Below are positions 40,811 through 49,388 of a stretch of 64,000 nucleotides of DNA, in pieces. The stretch comes from Actinoalloteichus fjordicus (GTDB lineage Bacteria; Actinomycetota; Actinomycetes; Mycobacteriales; Pseudonocardiaceae), in contig NZ_CP016076.1 in assembly GCF_001941625.1 (NCBI RefSeq), positions 1,550,001-1,614,000 on the forward strand. Reading direction: 5' to 3'. A program made the position numbers and the translations under genes. The stretch's first letter is position 1. Every line of letters begins with the position of its first letter. The notes under the pieces are model-generated. The model saw nothing but the letters and a program-made list of their open reading frames with translations. It was not told the origin of the DNA and ran no database searches.

Positions 40811-41389
40811 CCTGCCCAGTACGGTGAATCAGGGTTGACTCTTGGTCAATGTCTACCCGGATTTCGCGATTCTGCTCACCATGTCCGCCGACCTGTTGAC
40901 GAGACGCGGTTCGGGTTGCCGTTTCGGCGCTCGCGCGTTAGTCGAACTCGACGCGATCGCACGATACGGTCCACAGTGGATGCAGAGAGTGATCCTTTCG
41001 GGCGTACCGGCCCCGTCTGCCGTCGGTGACCCTTCGTTCGGGGTGCGGTCGGGACGAGGCGACGACGGCGAGTGTGGACAAGGCTTGGCGGCGCGAGACG
41101 GCGATCTGCGGCTGCGGCCCGCCGCCTGCGCCCCGAGGTAGCGGCCACCCCGCCTTCCACGATCGTGGGAGTGAACCGCCCGATGTGGTGACGTTGATCT
41201 GCGCAGCGTCAACCCCTGCTGGCGGCGGCGACCCCCGTGGCGGCGAGCCGCGTGGGTACGACTAGCCACAGCGTCCCGGCGGCGCACGCAGGAATGCGTC
41301 AACCGGGCGGCGGTCCGTTCCTCGCCGCCGGTCGTCGTCCCGGCGTCTCCTTCGGTCGCGCGGAGCGGCGCGGATCTCGAAAGGGCGCG
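40811..41389. other. Intergenic region between coiled-coil gene and mce
   Basis: 579 bases. A plus-strand frame at 40842-41141 (99 codons, MVNVYPDFAILL...) has a plausible first half but turns Arg/Ala-rich and lacks a ribosome binding site. I do not call it. No hairpin or repeat of note. Confidence 0.45.
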
Positions 41390-41860
41390 TCAGGCCTCGG
41401 GATCGTGGGCCGCCTCGACCTGGTCCGCGGGCTGGACGAGTTCGACGAGCACGCCTCCCGCGTCCTTGGGATGCACGAAGTTGACCAGGCTGTTCGACGT
41501 CCCTCGGCGCGCCGTCTCGTAGAGGACTCGGAGCCCCTTCGCGCGCAGGAGCTCCGCGACGGCGGCGACGTCGGTCACCCGGTAGGCCAACTGCTGGAGC
41601 CCGGGACCGCTGCGTTCGAGGAACTTCGCGATGGGCGACTCCGCCGTCAGCGGGGCGAGAAGCTGCACCGCAGTGCCCTCGCCGTCGTCGCCGGGAGCCC
41701 GCAGCATCGCCTCCCGCACGCCCTGGGCCTCGTTGACCTCCTGGTGCACCGAAGTGAGGCCGAAATGCTCTCGATGGAAGGCGATGGCGACGTCCAGATC
41801 GGGGACCGCGATCCCGACGTGATCGATCGCCGTGACGTAGGACGAGATCTCGCTGTGCAT
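41390..41860 (-). CDS. mce: Methylmalonyl-CoA epimerase
   Basis: 156 residues, vicinal-oxygen-chelate fold enzyme that interconverts (R)- and (S)-methylmalonyl-CoA. The N-terminal metal-binding His is in TAIDHVGIAVPDLDVAI, later HQEVNEAQGVREAMLRAPG, LQQLAYRVTD and a final Glu in GVLVELVQPA. The ATG at 41860 begins the conserved sequence and a minus-strand TAAGCT (41869-41874) lies 8 bases upstream. Its position before the fadA-type thiolase matches mycobacteria. It links propionyl-CoA to succinyl-CoA with a B12 mutase. Confidence 0.92.
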   Translation of the reverse strand: MHSEISSYVTAIDHVGIAVPDLDVAIAFHREHFGLTSVHQEVNEAQGVREAMLRAPGDDGEGTAVQLLAPLTAESPIAKFLERSGPGLQQLAYRVTDVAAVAELLRAKGLRVLYETARRGTSNSLVNFVHPKDAGGVLVELVQPADQVEAAHDPEA

Positions 41861-42152
41861 GGTCACCCAGCTTAATGACGCCCGACCGGGGAACCGAGCC
41901 CGCGAAGGGGGTGTCGTCTGCTGCTCAGGGGGGCGGATCGGGATGTCGGCAGGACGGCCCACCGTTCGGCCGCGCCGTCCTGCGACCGCCGGTCGATTTC
42001 GCGTCCCGCTCCTCGCGGCGGCTCGCGCTCGTGTCGCGGGTGAGCAGGCGAACTCGGCGTCGGCCGGGGTCGATCCGATCGTGACCTGGAGATCGGGCCG
42101 AGGTGTACCTGTCGCACCCGCACCACGGGCGCGAGTGAACTACGGTTCCGCC

Positions 42153-43010
42153 GTGACCTTCTCGATCGTTGCCAGAGACTCGACGACCGGTGAGCTGGGC
42201 GCCGCGGTGGCGGGCTGCGTGCTCGCGATCGGGGCCAGGGCGATCGTCGTGGAACCGGGGGTGGCGGCCGTCGCGGTGCTGGCGGCGGGCGGCACCGCCG
42301 AGCAGCGGCTGATCATCGACCAGATCGCGGCCGGGGTGAACCCGGAGCAGGCCGTCACGATCGTCGAACCGGGTCCCGAGGTGCAGTGTGGCGCTGTCGG
42401 CAAGGACGGCGCAGGCAGCTGGACCGGCGGAGAGACGCCCGCTCACGCGACCGGCCTCGCGGAGGAGCACTACGCCGTGCAGGGCAACCTCTTGGCGTTG
42501 CCGAGCGTGTGCGAGGCGATGTCCGAGACGTTCCTGGACACCACCGGTCCGCTGGCGCGGCGGCTGCTGGCCGCCCTGCGCGCCGGGCAGCAGGCAGGCG
42601 GCGACGTCCGAGGCCAGCAGTCGGCGGGCCTGGTGGTCCGCAGCGCGGACGGCGCCGAGGTGCTCCCGCTGGACCTGCGAGTCGACGATCACCGGGACCC
42701 GCTGCGCGAACTGAGCAGGCTGCTCGACGTGCATCGCGCCCACGATCTGCTCGCCTCCAACGCCAACCGGCTGCACGAGGACGCCGATCTGGCGCGGCGG
42801 CTCGTCGAGGCGGCCGAACGCATACCCGGCGATGCGCTGCTCACCGGCTGGGCTGCGGTCGGGGCGGTGACCCACGACTTCGCGGAGGCCCCGATCCTGG
42901 CTGCGGCGGCGGATCTGCTCTCGCCCACCTTTCCCGCCTGGTGCGCACACCAGGCCTCGCTCGGCGGGCCGCTGACTCCTGCCTGGCGGAGCCTCGGCGC
43001 CGTCGGCTGA
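42153..43010 (+). CDS. DUF1028 family protein
   Basis: 285 residues starting MTFSIVARDSTTGELGAAVAGCVLAIG, the hallmark of DUF1028 (an Ntn-hydrolase-like family of unknown activity). Further conserved pieces are AGGTAEQRLIIDQIAAG, QGNLLA and GGDVRGQQSAGLVV. The C-terminal ~90 residues extend beyond the core domain. The GTG at 42153 is chosen because TACGGT (42141-42146) lies 6 bases upstream. It is divergent from mce; no operon partner. Confidence 0.88.
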   Translation: MTFSIVARDSTTGELGAAVAGCVLAIGARAIVVEPGVAAVAVLAAGGTAEQRLIIDQIAAGVNPEQAVTIVEPGPEVQCGAVGKDGAGSWTGGETPAHATGLAEEHYAVQGNLLALPSVCEAMSETFLDTTGPLARRLLAALRAGQQAGGDVRGQQSAGLVVRSADGAEVLPLDLRVDDHRDPLRELSRLLDVHRAHDLLASNANRLHEDADLARRLVEAAERIPGDALLTGWAAVGAVTHDFAEAPILAAAADLLSPTFPAWCAHQASLGGPLTPAWRSLGAVG

Positions 43011-43536
43011 CGTCGCGAGCCGCCGGGCTCGGCAGCCACGTCGGCCGCCCGCACGCACCCGGTCGCGTCGGCTGCACCCGGTCGCGTCGTCGCCACCGGA
43101 GCCGCCCGCCTGCCTGCCGGTTCCGGCACGGTCGGTGTGATCTCCGTCGGATGGCGGGCGATCGCGCGCCCGGATCTGGCTGCGTCGGTCCTGTCTGGGG
43201 CGGCCGGTCCTGCCTGGGGCGCGCTGCCGTTGGTCTGCGACCGAACCGAGCCGATACCCCGAACTGCGCCTTCCGTGTGATCCGGCTTCGCGCCGAGAAC
43301 GCCTGCCGCTCGGCCCGACCGTAGGACCTGGGCAGCGTCGATTCGGCGGCCGTCGTCGCATCGCAGCCCGCTGCCCGACGGGCACCTGCGCAGTGGTACG
43401 GCGGATCGAATGCGGCATCGGGACGATCTCGCGGACAGGGACTCCGATGATCTGGTAGAGCCGGGTAGGGTCCGAGCAGAGCCGATGTCACCGCATCCCG
43501 CTCGCCGAACTCTCCCCCACACGCAAGGAGACAGTC
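43011..43536 (+). other. Intergenic region upstream of the thiolase gene
   Basis: 526 bases, no credible gene. CACCCGGTCGCGTCG occurs twice 23 bases apart (43067-43081 and from 43077 in partly overlapping form), a short local duplication. The ribosome binding site of the thiolase gene (AAGGAGACAG) ends the region. Confidence 0.4.
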
Positions 43537-44724
43537 GTGACCGGTTCCGTCATCGTCGCCGGGGCTAGGACGCCGATCGGCCGCCTGCTCGGATCGCTCA
43601 AGGACTTCTCCGCCGCCGAACTCGGCGGCGTCGCCGTGAAGGCGGCCCTCGACCGGGCGCGGGTGACTCCCGACCAGGTGCAGTACGTCATCATGGGCCA
43701 GGTCCTCACCGCCGGTGCGGGACAGATCCCGGCGCGGCAGGCCGCCGCAGCAGCGGGCATCCCGATGACCGTGCCCGCGCTGACCGTGAACAAGGTCTGC
43801 CTGTCCGGTCTGAACGCCATCGCCCTGGCCGACCAGCTCATCCGGGCGGGTGAATGTGACGTGATCGTGGCGGGCGGCCAGGAGTCGATGAGCCAGGCGC
43901 CCCACCTGCTGCCGGGATCGCGGTCGGGCTTCAAGTTCGGTGACGTCCAGCTCGTCGACCACATGGCGCACGACGGGTTGTTCTGCGCGTTCGACCAGGT
44001 CGCGATGGGTCTCTCCACCGAGAAGCACAACGCTCGCCACGAGCTGACCAGGGACGAGCAGGACGCCTTCGCCGCCCGGTCCCACCAGACCGCCGAGGCC
44101 GCCGCGCGGCGCGGGGTGTTCGCCGAGGAGATCGTTCCGGTGGAGATCCCGCAGCGTAAGGGCGGCGCGGTGGTCTTCGACGCCGACGAGGGCATTCGGG
44201 GCGACACCACCGTCGACACGCTGGCGCGGCTCCGACCTGCGTTCGCCGCCGACGGCACCATCACCGCAGGCTCCTCGTCGCAGATCTCCGACGGCGCCGC
44301 CGCCGTCGTGGTGATGAGCAAGGCCAAGGCTGAGGAACTCGGACTGGAGTGGATCGCCGAGATCGGCGCGCACGGCATGGTCGCCGGTCCGGACACCAGC
44401 CTCCAGGAACAGCCGTCGAACGCCATCGCGGCGGCGTGCTCGAAGGCGGGCATCGCCCCGAACGACCTCGACCTGGTGGAGATCAACGAGGCCTTCGCGG
44501 CCGTCGGCGTCGTGTCGAGCCGGGCGCTGGGAGTGCCTGCCGACCGCGTCAACGTCAACGGCGGTGCCATCGCGCTCGGCCATCCGATCGGGATGTCCGG
44601 GGCGCGGCTCGTCCTGCATCTCGCCTTGGAACTGCGCAGGCGCGGGGGCGGCGTCGGTGCGGCGGGCCTGTGCGGTGGCGGCGGCCAGGGCGACGCGCTG
44701 CTCCTGCGCGTGCCGAAGGCGTAG
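43537..44724 (+). CDS. Acetyl-CoA acetyltransferase (thiolase, FadA4-like)
   Basis: 395 residues, biosynthetic-type thiolase condensing or cleaving acetoacetyl-CoA. The acyl-carrying cysteine is C88 in [11 protein letters not shown]; the catalytic His lies in [16 protein letters not shown] and the second Cys in [18 protein letters not shown] is present. GTG at 43537 with AAGGAGACAGTC upstream. meaB follows 7 bases later, so they are probably co-transcribed. Confidence 0.95.
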   Translation: MTGSVIVAGARTPIGRLLGSLKDFSAAELGGVAVKAALDRARVTPDQVQYVIMGQVLTAGAGQIPARQAAAAAGIPMTVPALTVNKVCLSGLNAIALADQLIRAGECDVIVAGGQESMSQAPHLLPGSRSGFKFGDVQLVDHMAHDGLFCAFDQVAMGLSTEKHNARHELTRDEQDAFAARSHQTAEAAARRGVFAEEIVPVEIPQRKGGAVVFDADEGIRGDTTVDTLARLRPAFAADGTITAGSSSQISDGAAAVVVMSKAKAEELGLEWIAEIGAHGMVAGPDTSLQEQPSNAIAAACSKAGIAPNDLDLVEINEAFAAVGVVSSRALGVPADRVNVNGGAIALGHPIGMSGARLVLHLALELRRRGGGVGAAGLCGGGGQGDALLLRVPKA

Positions 44725-44731
44725 GCGTCTC

Positions 44732-45697
44732 ATGGTGCGCGGAATGACGGTGTCCGAGCTGGTACGGCGGGCCAGGGACGGACAGCCTCGAGCGTTGGGC
44801 AGACTGATCTCGCTGGTGGAGGACGGGAGTCCCGCGCTGGCCGAGGTGGCTGCCGCCCTCGCCCCCCACACCGGCGGGGCGCAGGTCGTCGGACTGACCG
44901 GGCCGCCGGGAGTGGGCAAGTCCACCTCGACATCGGCACTGGTCAAGGCGCTGCGCGCCTCGGGACGGCGGGTCGGGGTGCTCGCGGTCGACCCCTCGTC
45001 GCCGTTCTCCGGAGGTGCGTTGCTCGGCGACCGGGTGCGGATGCAGGAGCATGCGACCGACGACGGCGTCTTCATCCGGTCGATGGCCACCCGAGGACAT
45101 CTGGGCGGGCTGGCGTGGTCGACCCCGCAGGCCCTTCGGGTGCTCGACGCGGCGGGCTTCGACGTGGTGCTCATCGAGACGGTCGGCGTCGGGCAGTCGG
45201 AGGTGGACGTCGTCTCGCTGGCCGACACGACGTTGGTACTGCTGGCTCCCGGCATGGGCGACGGCATCCAGGCGGCCAAGGCGGGCATCCTCGAGGTCGC
45301 CGACGTGTTCGTGGTGAACAAGGCCGATCGGGAGGGCGCCGACCAGACGGTGCGCGAGTTGAAGTACATGATCTCGCTGGGCAGGCGGGAGAAGGAGGGG
45401 CCGAGCTGGCGGACCCCGATCGTGCGCACCGTCGCGGCCAAGAGCGAGGGTGTGGACGAGGTCGTCGCGGCCATCACCGACCATCGGGACTGGATGGTCG
45501 AGCACGGCGAGCTGGACGCGCGGCGGGTGCGCCGGGCGGAGAACGAGATCCAGGCCGTCACGGCTGCCCGGCTGCGCGCCGAGATGGGCGAACTGCGGGG
45601 CGGAGTCGCCCTGGAGAAGCTGGCCAGGCGGGTCGTCGACGGCCGCAGCGATCCCTATTCGGCCGCCGAGGAGCTGATCACGGAGCTGCGGGGCTGA
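44732..45697 (+). CDS. meaB: Acyl-CoA mutase-associated GTPase MeaB
   Basis: 321 residues, G3E-family P-loop GTPase that loads and protects adenosylcobalamin on methylmalonyl- or isobutyryl-CoA mutase. Walker A GPPGVGKST, then VDPSSPFSGGALLGDRVRM, ETVGVGQSEVDV (switch region) and NKADREGADQTVREL are typical. ATG at 44732; the ATG at 44744 is possible. Its client mutase is encoded 3.7 kb downstream. Confidence 0.94.
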   Translation: MVRGMTVSELVRRARDGQPRALGRLISLVEDGSPALAEVAAALAPHTGGAQVVGLTGPPGVGKSTSTSALVKALRASGRRVGVLAVDPSSPFSGGALLGDRVRMQEHATDDGVFIRSMATRGHLGGLAWSTPQALRVLDAAGFDVVLIETVGVGQSEVDVVSLADTTLVLLAPGMGDGIQAAKAGILEVADVFVVNKADREGADQTVRELKYMISLGRREKEGPSWRTPIVRTVAAKSEGVDEVVAAITDHRDWMVEHGELDARRVRRAENEIQAVTAARLRAEMGELRGGVALEKLARRVVDGRSDPYSAAEELITELRG

Positions 45698-45799
45698 GCG
45701 GTGCCCTCGGCAGCTCGGCCGCGTAGCGCGGCTGTCGACGGTTCAGCCTGCGATCGGCACGGCTCGCCGCGGTCAGGACGGTGGTGGACAGCGCCTGCC

Positions 45800-47368
45800 T
45801 CACTCCTCCTCCGGTGACGGCCGGGCTGAGGCCGATCCCGGTCGGAAGGCGGGGCCGAGGCTGTCCAGTGGGTCTGCCGTCGTGATCAGCGGATCGGTCA
45901 GCGCGAAAGTCCGGGCCGGCCCAGGGCCGGTCGCCTGGGTCTCGAACCGGACCGTCACCCGACCCACGCCCGCTCCCTGCACCCAGCCGTGCCCGAACTC
46001 GGGATGCGACACGTCGTCGCCTGCCCGCCGGGTGACGGCCGCTCCCGGCGGGACGGCGACCGGCCTGCCGCCCGGATGGTGGTCGCCCGACGCCGCCGAG
46101 TCCTGGGTGACGACCTCCGACGTCGCGCCCGTCTCTGTCGAGTCATGACGGTCCGCCTGCCCGGCAGGCCGGACGGGCTCGGCCCTGGCGGACACGTCGG
46201 CGACGGTCACGTCGGGCGGCTCGGCATCGTCGGGTCCCGGCTCCCATTCCACCCCCGACGGCGCAGGCACCGCCGAGCCGCCGAAGGTCCGACGTGTCGT
46301 CGGGCTGACCGGCTCGAACAGCGGCTCCTGCTCTCCCGCGCTGAGTCCGGACAGGGAGACGCCCACCAGCCGCACCTGGGTCCCGAACGGCACCGCGAGT
46401 CGGATCAGCCGCAGCGCCATCGCGGTCAGCGTCCCTCGATCGGTCGTGGCGGCGTTGATCGTCTCGGAGCGGCTGATGGTTGTGAAGTCGGCGTCGCGCA
46501 CCTTCACCGTCACGGTGCGGGCGGCGCGGTGCGCCTTGACCAGCCGGGTGTGCGCCGCCTCGGCCATCGACCGCGCCTCGTCCGCGAGCTGTGCCGGATC
46601 GGTCAGGTTCTCGTCGAACGTCGTCTCCGCGCTGACCTGCTTGGTCTCCGCCCGCTCCGCGACCGGGCGACTGTCCCGCCCCTGGGCGAGCGCGTGCAAC
46701 TCGGTGCCAATCGCCTGACCGAGCAGGGCGGTGACGTCCCCGAGGTCCAGCGCGGCGAACTCGCCGAGTGTCCGCACGCCGATGCGGTGCAGCTTCGCCT
46801 CGGAGACCGGGCCGATGCCCCATAGCGCACGCACCGGCAGGTCCCGCAGCGTGGCGCGCTCCCCGCCGGGCGGGACGACCAGCAGTCCGTCCGGCTTGGC
46901 GAGATCGGAGGCGATCTTGGCCATGGTCTTGCCGCTCGCCGCGCCGACCGAGGCGACGAGCCCCAACTCGCCTCGGATGCGGTCTCGCAGCGCGCGCACG
47001 GCCGCCTCAACCTCGGCCGCCGTCGCTCCCTGGAGGTCCGGCGGCTCGGTGAAGGCCTCGTCGAGCGAGATCCGCTCCAGCACCGGGGAGAAGTCGCGGA
47101 GCAGCGCGAAGACGCGTTCGCTGGCGGCGCTGTACACCGCGAACCTCGGCGGCAGCACCGTGGCGACCGGGCAGAGTCTGCGAGCCTGGGCCATCGGCAT
47201 CGCCGAGCGCGCGCCGTACCGCCGCGACTCGTAGCTCGCCCCGGCGACCGTGCCGCGCGGGCCCGGCCCGCCGACCAGCACGGCCCGGCCGCGCAGGGTG
47301 GGTCGGGTGAGCTGTTCGACGGCGGCGAAGAACGCGTCCATGTCGATATGCAGCACCCACCGCGTCAC
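45800..47368 (-). CDS. dinB: DNA polymerase IV (Y family)
   Basis: 522 residues, translesion polymerase. WVLHIDMDAFFAAVEQ holds D9 and D11, and ISLDEAF holds the catalytic Asp-Glu. YGARSAMPMAQA, ASGKTMAKIASDLAKPDG and WGIGPVSEAKLHRIG are conserved. The C-terminal ~150 residues go beyond the little-finger domain, including a Pro/Gly-rich stretch and a GDDVSHPEFGHGWVQGAGVGRVTVRFE module seen in other actinobacterial DinB proteins. The GTG at 47368 is chosen because the conserved sequence begins there. Convergent with meaB. Confidence 0.93.
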   Translation of the reverse strand: MTRWVLHIDMDAFFAAVEQLTRPTLRGRAVLVGGPGPRGTVAGASYESRRYGARSAMPMAQARRLCPVATVLPPRFAVYSAASERVFALLRDFSPVLERISLDEAFTEPPDLQGATAAEVEAAVRALRDRIRGELGLVASVGAASGKTMAKIASDLAKPDGLLVVPPGGERATLRDLPVRALWGIGPVSEAKLHRIGVRTLGEFAALDLGDVTALLGQAIGTELHALAQGRDSRPVAERAETKQVSAETTFDENLTDPAQLADEARSMAEAAHTRLVKAHRAARTVTVKVRDADFTTISRSETINAATTDRGTLTAMALRLIRLAVPFGTQVRLVGVSLSGLSAGEQEPLFEPVSPTTRRTFGGSAVPAPSGVEWEPGPDDAEPPDVTVADVSARAEPVRPAGQADRHDSTETGATSEVVTQDSAASGDHHPGGRPVAVPPGAAVTRRAGDDVSHPEFGHGWVQGAGVGRVTVRFETQATGPGPARTFALTDPLITTADPLDSLGPAFRPGSASARPSPEEE

Positions 47369-47632
47369 CCGGTCATTCAAGCCCGTCGGGCTGACGGTCG
47401 CGGTCAGCACGCTCCCGTCCTGCGGGTGACTTCCCGTCCCGGACCGGACGGACCCCTTCGAGAGGGGGTCGCTCGGCGGGGTGAGTGCCGTTCTACAGTG
47501 GCGAGCGCGTCGAGGTGCGCAGGTGCGACGGACGTCCGCAGCCGGGCACGCTCGGCGGTCGTCTTCGCGGCGCGGCTCGGACGACGCCTCGAGATCCGCC
47601 GCTCGAGATCCGCCGATCGATGGAGGAAGACC

Positions 47633-47968
47633 GTGTTCGCCACGATAGCCGCCCGATTCCGCCTCGTCGCCGTCGCGGAGGCACTGTCGTGGACGGGTCT
47701 GCTGATCGGCATGTTCTTCAAGTACGTCGTGGTCAACACCGAGATCGGCGTGGAGGTCTTCGGCCCGATCCATGGCGCGTTCTTCGTCCTCTACGTCGCC
47801 TCCGTGGTGCTGGTCCGACGTGAGCTGAAGTGGGACACGAAGACGACGGTGTGGGCGCTGATCGCCAGTGTGCCGCCTCTGGGCACGGTCGTCTTCGAGC
47901 GGTGGGCGCGACGGACCGGGCGCCTCGGTGAGCAGACTCCGCAGCAGGCGGCCTCGGTCGCGAGCTGA
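47633..47968 (+). CDS. DUF3817 family small membrane protein
   Basis: 111 residues with three hydrophobic segments: FRLVAVAEALSWTGLLIGMFF, IHGAFFVLYVASVVLV and TVWALIASVPPLGTVVF. The AEALSWxGLLxGMFFKY opening is the DUF3817 signature. Function unknown. The GTG at 47633 has GGAGGAAG about 4-5 bases upstream. Convergent with the MarR gene, with a shared terminator between them. Confidence 0.85.
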   Translation: MFATIAARFRLVAVAEALSWTGLLIGMFFKYVVVNTEIGVEVFGPIHGAFFVLYVASVVLVRRELKWDTKTTVWALIASVPPLGTVVFERWARRTGRLGEQTPQQAASVAS

Positions 47969-47992
47969 GTCAAGGCGTCACCCGGCGCCGGT

Positions 47993-48023
47993 GGCGCCCC
48001 GCCGACCACGTCGGCAGGGCGCC
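47993..48023. terminator. Bidirectional terminator between DUF3817 and MarR genes
   Basis: A 13-bp stem GGCGCCCCGCCGA (47993-48005) with TCGGCAGGGCGCC (48011-48023), one mismatch, 5-base loop CCACG. It lies between two convergent stops (47968 and 48034). Confidence 0.75.
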
Positions 48024-48033
48024 TGCTCGCGGC

Positions 48034-48552
48034 TCAGGCCTCGCCGTCGGCGTCGAAGTCGCCCGCGGCCAGCCGGACCTTGGCGAGCAGCCCGGTGAGC
48101 TGCGTCAGTTCGGCGTCGTCCAACCCGGTCAGACCGAAGTGCACCTCGGTGACGGCGCTGGTGGCCGCCTGCATCCGCTCACGGCCGGTCTCGGTGATGG
48201 CGACCAGCGTGGTACGGCGATCGGTGGGGTGCGGGGTTCGTTTGACCAGGTCGTCCTTCTCCAGTCGGTCCACGATGTTGGTCACGCTGGTGGGGTGTAG
48301 TTGGAGTCGCTCGCCCATGACGCGCATGGGCAGCGCTCCCTGGCGGGAGAACGACAGCAGCACGAGGGCCTCGTACCGCGCGAAGGTCAGGTTGAGCGGG
48401 CGCAGCGCCGCGTCGGCGGCGGACTGAAGGATCTGCTGGACCCGCATCACGCTGGTCACCGCGGCCATCGTGCTCGACGAGCCGATGCGGTCGGACCAGA
48501 GTCGAGCCGCACGGGCGATGGGGTCGAACGGAAGTGGTCGGTGGCCGGTCAT
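48034..48552 (-). CDS. MarR family transcriptional regulator
   Basis: 172 residues, winged-helix dimeric regulator. Core: LRPLNLTFARYEALVLLSFSRQGALPMRVMGERLQLHPTSVTNIVDRLEKDDLVKRTPHPTDRRTTLVAITETGRERMQ, with the recognition helix at HPTSVTNIVDRLE and the wing at TPHPTDRRTT. ATG at 48552; a minus-strand TAGCGT (48561-48566) lies 8 bases upstream. Divergent from the MTH1187-like gene; a 10-bp palindrome in the shared upstream region is a candidate operator. Confidence 0.92.
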   Translation of the reverse strand: MTGHRPLPFDPIARAARLWSDRIGSSSTMAAVTSVMRVQQILQSAADAALRPLNLTFARYEALVLLSFSRQGALPMRVMGERLQLHPTSVTNIVDRLEKDDLVKRTPHPTDRRTTLVAITETGRERMQAATSAVTEVHFGLTGLDDAELTQLTGLLAKVRLAAGDFDADGEA

Positions 48553-48882
48553 GAGGATCGACGCTAGCAGCGTCCGAACCCTGCCAGCGTGACGGCCGTA
48601 CCGACGGGTAGCTCTAGTGGCGGTGTAGGCCCTGGCTCGGCGACTCGCGAACTCGACACGCCGAGCCACGGCGTGTCGTTCGGGGTGGTCAGGCACGGCG
48701 TGTCCGGTGTCGCACCCGTTCACGCCACGGGCGCCCGGCGAGATCATCGTCCGGTGCGGGTGTACTCGGGCGGGTGCGACGCGATCTACTCGGGCAGTCC
48801 GGGTACGGGCGTCACCGGATGGTGGCGACGGGTCGAGTCCCGGCGGTGAGCGCCGCAGCGCGGTGCGGAGAAGGAGAGTCAC
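48553..48882. promoter_or_regulatory. Divergent control region with a 10-bp palindrome
   Basis: 330 bases between the MarR gene and the MTH1187-like gene. CGACACGCCG (48654-48663) is the exact reverse complement of 48669-48678, separated by AGCCA. A third half-site, CACGGCGTGTCC, follows about 25 bases later at 48694. The arrangement fits a MarR-type operator or a hairpin. No tRNA or gene found here. Confidence 0.5.
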
Positions 48883-49182
48883 ATGTTGATCGCATTCAGT
48901 GTCAGCCCGGCGGGCAGTGGTTCGGAGAGCGTCAGCGACGCCGTCGCCGACGCCGTGCGGATCGTCCGCGAGTCGGGTCTGCCCAACGAGACGAACGCGA
49001 TGTTCACGCTGATCGAGGGGGAGTGGGACGAGGTGATGGACGTGGTGCGCCGGGCGACGGACGCGGTGCTGGCCGCTGCGCCGAGAGCGAGCCTGGTCAT
49101 CAAGGCCGACATCCGACCAGGGCACGTCGGTCAGCTGCGGGCCAAGGTGGAGCGGGTGGAGGCGCGGCTCGCTCAGGACTGA
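48883..49182 (+). CDS. MTH1187/YkoF-type thiamine-binding-like protein
   Basis: 99 residues: MLIAFSVSPAGSGSESVSDAVADAVRIVRESGLPNETNAMFTLIEGEWDEVMDVVRRATDAVLAAAPRASLVIKADIRPG matches the MTH1187 family, small tetrameric ferredoxin-fold proteins of which some bind thiamine or HMP. The ATG at 48883 has AAGGAG 6-7 bases upstream. The exact ligand is unknown. Confidence 0.87.
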   Translation: MLIAFSVSPAGSGSESVSDAVADAVRIVRESGLPNETNAMFTLIEGEWDEVMDVVRRATDAVLAAAPRASLVIKADIRPGHVGQLRAKVERVEARLAQD

Positions 49183-49388
49183 CGGCTCCTTGCAGGCGTC
49201 CGCCGGGCGGCGGCCTTCGGGAGGGTCTCTCGGCAGGGCCGCGTCTCGGCAGGCGACGTCTCTCCTCAGACCGCAGCATCGAAGGCGGTGACGGGGCGCC
49301 GAGGTCTCGATGGCCATCCGATAGTAGGACGTCCTACTATGGGGTCGTCGGCCACCGCCGACCGTCGGCCACTTTCGGGGAGACAGTC

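Noticed and set aside
40842-41141. 99-codon plus-strand frame beginning MVNVYPDFAILL
   Set aside because: No ribosome binding site, second half is Arg/Ala-rich, no family resemblance; too weak to call.
42841-45561. 906-codon minus-strand frame across thiolase and meaB
   Set aside because: It is antisense to two certain genes and has shadow composition.
48823-48850. GGGTCGAGTCCCGG resembling a tRNA T-arm
   Set aside because: Loop lacks the TTC consensus and no cloverleaf can be formed with upstream sequence.
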